From NCBI GenBank assembly GCA_019749895.1, contig JAIEPG010000005.1:137371-201370 (forward strand): a stretch of 64,000 nucleotides of DNA, read 5' to 3'. How positions within the stretch are numbered: the stretch's first letter is position 1; each line of letters begins with the position of its first letter. A program made the translations under genes and the position numbers. This stretch comes from Candidatus Babeliales bacterium. Lineage in GTDB: Bacteria; Babelota; Babeliae; Babelales; RVW-14. The notes under the pieces were generated by a model. It searched no databases. It had not been told where the DNA came from and was given only the letters and a program-made list of their open reading frames with translations. Shown here one piece after another: positions 61,693 through 64,000 of the stretch.

Positions 61693-61716
61693 ATTAACTT
61701 AATGTAAGAGAAAAGC

Positions 61717-62847
61717 TTACGCTTGTACCTCTTCTTCAATGTCTGCATTAATACTCATTTCAGCATCAAGACCAGCATCTGCTTCTTTTTGGTTTTGTGC
61801 TTGTACAAGTTTATACGTTATCCATGCGCCAAGGCCAACAGCAAGCGTGCCAGCAATAACTGCTTCATGCCCTTCGATTTTTGCTTTGCACTCACTAACC
61901 TTTTTGCTTACGTTATTTCTTACTGGATCGTAAATATTACTCTTCAAAGCTTCTTTGCATGAATCAAAGAGTACCATAGTAGCAAGAGTAGCAATAATAG
62001 CACCTGCATAATCAACTAGCTTGAAATCATCACTTCTTTTTTCAATCGCATCAAACACGATTTCACCAAAGCTTCTACCAACTACTTTTGGACTATCAAA
62101 TTTATGCTGTGTATCCATAAAAATTTCTTGGCAAGCCTTAAAATATGCCACAACTTCTGGATCTTGAGGATCTGCCAATTCAAAATAAGTTTCAAGGAAA
62201 TCGACATCTTCTTGTGAAAGTCCACCAAGACTACGCTCGATAGCCAATGGATCTTTGCTATTGGTAATTTCAAGAACTAACAAAGGTTTTTTTGCAGGAA
62301 TCAACATCGAACCAAAATGCTTTTCAAGATACTTCTTGATTGCCTGAAAGTCTTTCGTATCGCGCAATACCCACTTCATAGGCATACCGACCTTATACTG
62401 ATCAACCAAAACAGTTCCGTCATACTTTCTGTCTGGCAAGAAAGAAATGTCCTTCAGCAAATTATCCAAAAACTTGCCAATAATCGTCTTGCGATAGCCA
62501 CGAAGCTTTTGATCAAGCTTTAAGCCTGGGTCGGCAAAAATAATCGTGTTACGAATGACAGTCAAATTTTCAAAGTCAGCAGCACTCTTGGCACGACGCG
62601 GACCTTGCTGTTTGTCTAATGTACCACAAGCAATCGTAGTAATTTCATTTTTTCCTGGATGAAAAACAATCATATACGGATCTTCGGCACACGTTTTAAA
62701 AAAACAAAACTGTTGATCTAGCGTTTGAAACTGCTTTCTTGACTCTTCGGACAAGGTACGTCCGGCCATGAGTGCCTCAATATCATAAGCAGAAAGTGTA
62801 CCCATAAATAACACGGCCGACATGACCAAAATATTTCTCATATTCAT
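61717..62847 (-). CDS. Secreted protein with C-terminal membrane helices, unknown family
   Basis: A 376-residue protein. The ATG at 62847 has GGTGG seven bases upstream. The N-terminus is a signal peptide (RNILVMSAVLFMGTLSA). The mature part is mixed alpha/beta, with Lys-rich helices. Two hydrophobic helices lie near the C-terminus: YAGAIIATLATMVLFDS and AVIAGTLAVGLGAWITYKLV. A Gln/Glu/Ala-rich acidic tail follows. No known domain is seen. It probably sits in or at a membrane facing the periplasm. It converges on tlyA through a shared terminator. Confidence 0.65.
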   Translation of the reverse strand: MNMRNILVMSAVLFMGTLSAYDIEALMAGRTLSEESRKQFQTLDQQFCFFKTCAEDPYMIVFHPGKNEITTIACGTLDKQQGPRRAKSAADFENLTVIRNTIIFADPGLKLDQKLRGYRKTIIGKFLDNLLKDISFLPDRKYDGTVLVDQYKVGMPMKWVLRDTKDFQAIKKYLEKHFGSMLIPAKKPLLVLEITNSKDPLAIERSLGGLSQEDVDFLETYFELADPQDPEVVAYFKACQEIFMDTQHKFDSPKVVGRSFGEIVFDAIEKRSDDFKLVDYAGAIIATLATMVLFDSCKEALKSNIYDPVRNNVSKKVSECKAKIEGHEAVIAGTLAVGLGAWITYKLVQAQNQKEADAGLDAEMSINADIEEEVQA

Positions 62848-62944
62848 AAATAATCCACCGTAAAAATAACAAACTGACCCACAACAAAGTAAATGCCCAC
62901 AAGCATTTTGCATCGATCATAGTGTATGCAAACAATAATATTTT

Positions 62945-63922
62945 TCAAGCAAATGCTTGTAGCAAACACATAATAAGCAAGCTTAGAAAGGCAAAAACAG
63001 GGTAAACCAATAAGATGGCAGCCCACTTAACATAGGCATAATGCTGACAGGCCATGAAAAGACCGACAGTCAAAAGTGGGTACAGCGCAATTTGAACGTA
63101 AAACAAAACCCGCTCTGCCAACGCCAACAGCAGCTCACGCCAGGCATCGTGCGCAAGCAAAGCTCGATACAGACACAAACGTTGCATGAGCACAAAAAGC
63201 GATGGCTGTTCGTGCTGCATTGAAAGTCGCAGAAATAAGCTGGGCAAAGCAAGAACTTCGTTTACCAATTTCTTTTGTTCGTTTGAAGCAGCGACAAAAA
63301 GTTCGCCGTCACAAAGCGTTATCTCCTGATTTTGGTAATCAAGTTGAAAGGTGGGCGCTGTAATAAGCTTTTCAAGCGAGCCGTTGGGATTGCGGTAGAC
63401 AAGCAGCAGGTCTTTGCCGAAGGCTCCCGTCTGCCCTGAGTCCAAAAAACCAACATAACAAAAAAGATGCTCTTCAAGCATGAGCCAGCTGGCCGTAATG
63501 CGGCCCGAAACACCACCCTTAAATGTTTCTTTTCTAAACGTCTCAGCCCGGTCAACAGCCGTGAGCACACCAACTTCATACAGCGGCACCGCCAACGTCA
63601 GCAAGATAAAGCCCGCACTTAAAAAAAGCGTAAGCACCCGCGCCCTGCCCGCACCAAGCAACTGCAGCGTTTGCCACTCACCGCGCTGCCATAGCTCGCG
63701 CAGCAACAAACACGTGGCAAGCCAGCAGGCAACCGGCCACATGCGCGCAAAGGTGGGTACCATGTTGAGAGCGGTAAAGTAAGCAACCTGCCAAAACGTT
63801 GCCTGTTGCACACGCACAAGCTTTTCGAAAAATTCGAGAAAGTTGTAAAGCAGCGACAAAACAAAACTGATGCTCAAAAAAGCTGTAAAGAACCGTTTGT
63901 AAAAGTAGCGAATAAAAACCAT
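62945..63922 (-). CDS. LptF/LptG (YjgP/YjgQ) family permease
   Basis: A 325-residue permease of the lipopolysaccharide transport complex LptB2FG, which extracts LPS from the inner membrane. Three membrane helices (FFTAFLSISFVLSLLYNFL, ALNMVPTFARMWPVACWLATCLLL, VLTLFLSAGFILLTLAVPLYEV) precede a periplasmic beta domain (about 120-240). Three more follow at the C-terminus, ending AILLVYPVFAFLSLLIMCLL. The ELWQRGEWQTLQLLGAGRARV loop is a family trait. It is a little shorter than E. coli LptF/LptG (about 360). LptF and LptG cannot be told apart here. It shows that the cell has an outer membrane with LPS-like glycolipid. Confidence 0.85.
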   Translation of the reverse strand: MVFIRYFYKRFFTAFLSISFVLSLLYNFLEFFEKLVRVQQATFWQVAYFTALNMVPTFARMWPVACWLATCLLLRELWQRGEWQTLQLLGAGRARVLTLFLSAGFILLTLAVPLYEVGVLTAVDRAETFRKETFKGGVSGRITASWLMLEEHLFCYVGFLDSGQTGAFGKDLLLVYRNPNGSLEKLITAPTFQLDYQNQEITLCDGELFVAASNEQKKLVNEVLALPSLFLRLSMQHEQPSLFVLMQRLCLYRALLAHDAWRELLLALAERVLFYVQIALYPLLTVGLFMACQHYAYVKWAAILLVYPVFAFLSLLIMCLLQAFA

Positions 63923-63934
63923 TGGTTGTAAAAA

Positions 63935-64000
63935 CTACTTTTGTTGCTCGCCTGGCTGATAATTGATCAATGATTCTGGCGTAATCAAGCCGCACGAAAC
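63935..64000 (-). CDS. 3' end of an uncalled gene (partial)
   Basis: The last 66 bases of the window, read on the minus strand, are open in one frame and end with TAG 12 bases before the LptF/G start. They encode SCGLITPESLINYQPGEQQK at the C-terminus. Spacing like that of an operon partner suggests a real gene running in from outside, but 21 residues cannot identify it. Confidence 0.45.
   Translation of the reverse strand, partial: VSCGLITPESLINYQPGEQQK

Noticed and set aside
1-64000. CRISPR arrays, insertion sequences, prophage or integrase genes
   Set aside because: No regularly spaced direct repeats, transposase, integrase or phage structural protein were seen.
1-64000. tRNA and rRNA genes
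   Set aside because: No acceptor-stem/T-loop pattern or conserved rRNA word was recognised by eye; a tRNAscan run would be needed to be certain.

Overview
The window reads as a chromosomal segment of a diderm, AT-rich bacterium. It has an LptF/LptG-type lipopolysaccharide exporter, large numbers of secreted proteins of unknown family, and ankyrin-type secreted proteins. The combination fits a host-associated lineage such as Dependentiae (TM6) or a similar protist-associated group. That placement is an inference from gene content; no rRNA or tRNA gene is visible to confirm it. No insertion sequence, prophage or CRISPR array was seen.

About 57 kb is a surface-glycan region. From 32 to 22,223 it carries glycosyltransferases (GT2, GT4 and two tandem GT-C-like membrane enzymes), SAM methyltransferases, a PLP aminotransferase with a cupin, an NDP-sugar epimerase of the CDP-paratose/tyvelose type, and secreted proteins interspersed. 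From 22,240 to 35,738 there is a tightly packed minus-strand operon: two capsule-synthesis-like proteins, an amidase, a WbpG-type amidotransferase, a GNAT, a DegT aminotransferase, a GT-B-like protein, a Gfo/Idh oxidoreductase, CMP-nonulosonate synthetase, NeuB-type synthase, an RmlD-like SDR and a TIM-barrel isomerase. This looks like a non-canonical nonulosonic (sialic-like) acid pathway ending in an amidino-modified sugar. From 37,210 to 40,472 are PseB, GDP-fucose synthase and GDP-mannose dehydratase. From 42,990 to 57,806 are an ABC flippase-like exporter, UDP-glucuronate decarboxylase (Uxs), UDP-glucose dehydrogenase (Ugd), five more glycosyltransferases and two methyltransferases. Nucleotide sugars predicted from the genes are GDP-fucose, UDP-glucuronate, UDP-xylose, a CMP-nonulosonate and possibly a CDP-dideoxyhexose.

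Scattered between the glycan genes are secreted proteins without a recognisable family: a 752-residue Ser-rich protein, an ankyrin protein, three small ankyrin-derived proteins, a Pro-rich tandem pair, a tandem pair sharing an unnamed ~80-residue domain, and a 65-residue acidic peptide with its own promoter and terminator. From 57,941 the content becomes housekeeping: grpE, pssA, an HtrA protease and tlyA in one plus-strand operon closed by a strong terminator, then a secreted membrane-associated protein and an LptF/LptG permease on the minus strand.

Points that stand out: (1) a factor-independent terminator for a minus-strand gene lies inside the conserved 3' coding end of the convergent GT-C gene; (2) a palindromic repeat family (core GTCTCGAAGGG, outer arm CCTGAGGA) sits in intergenic gaps, and a related element has been read through to give Uxs a ~90-residue non-family tail; (3) an amidase stands next to a WbpG-type amidotransferase where the usual HisH/HisF ammonia partners are not visible; (4) a kinase-like domain is fused to a methyltransferase; (5) several secreted-protein families are tandemly duplicated, one coupled by ATGA overlap to a sugar epimerase.
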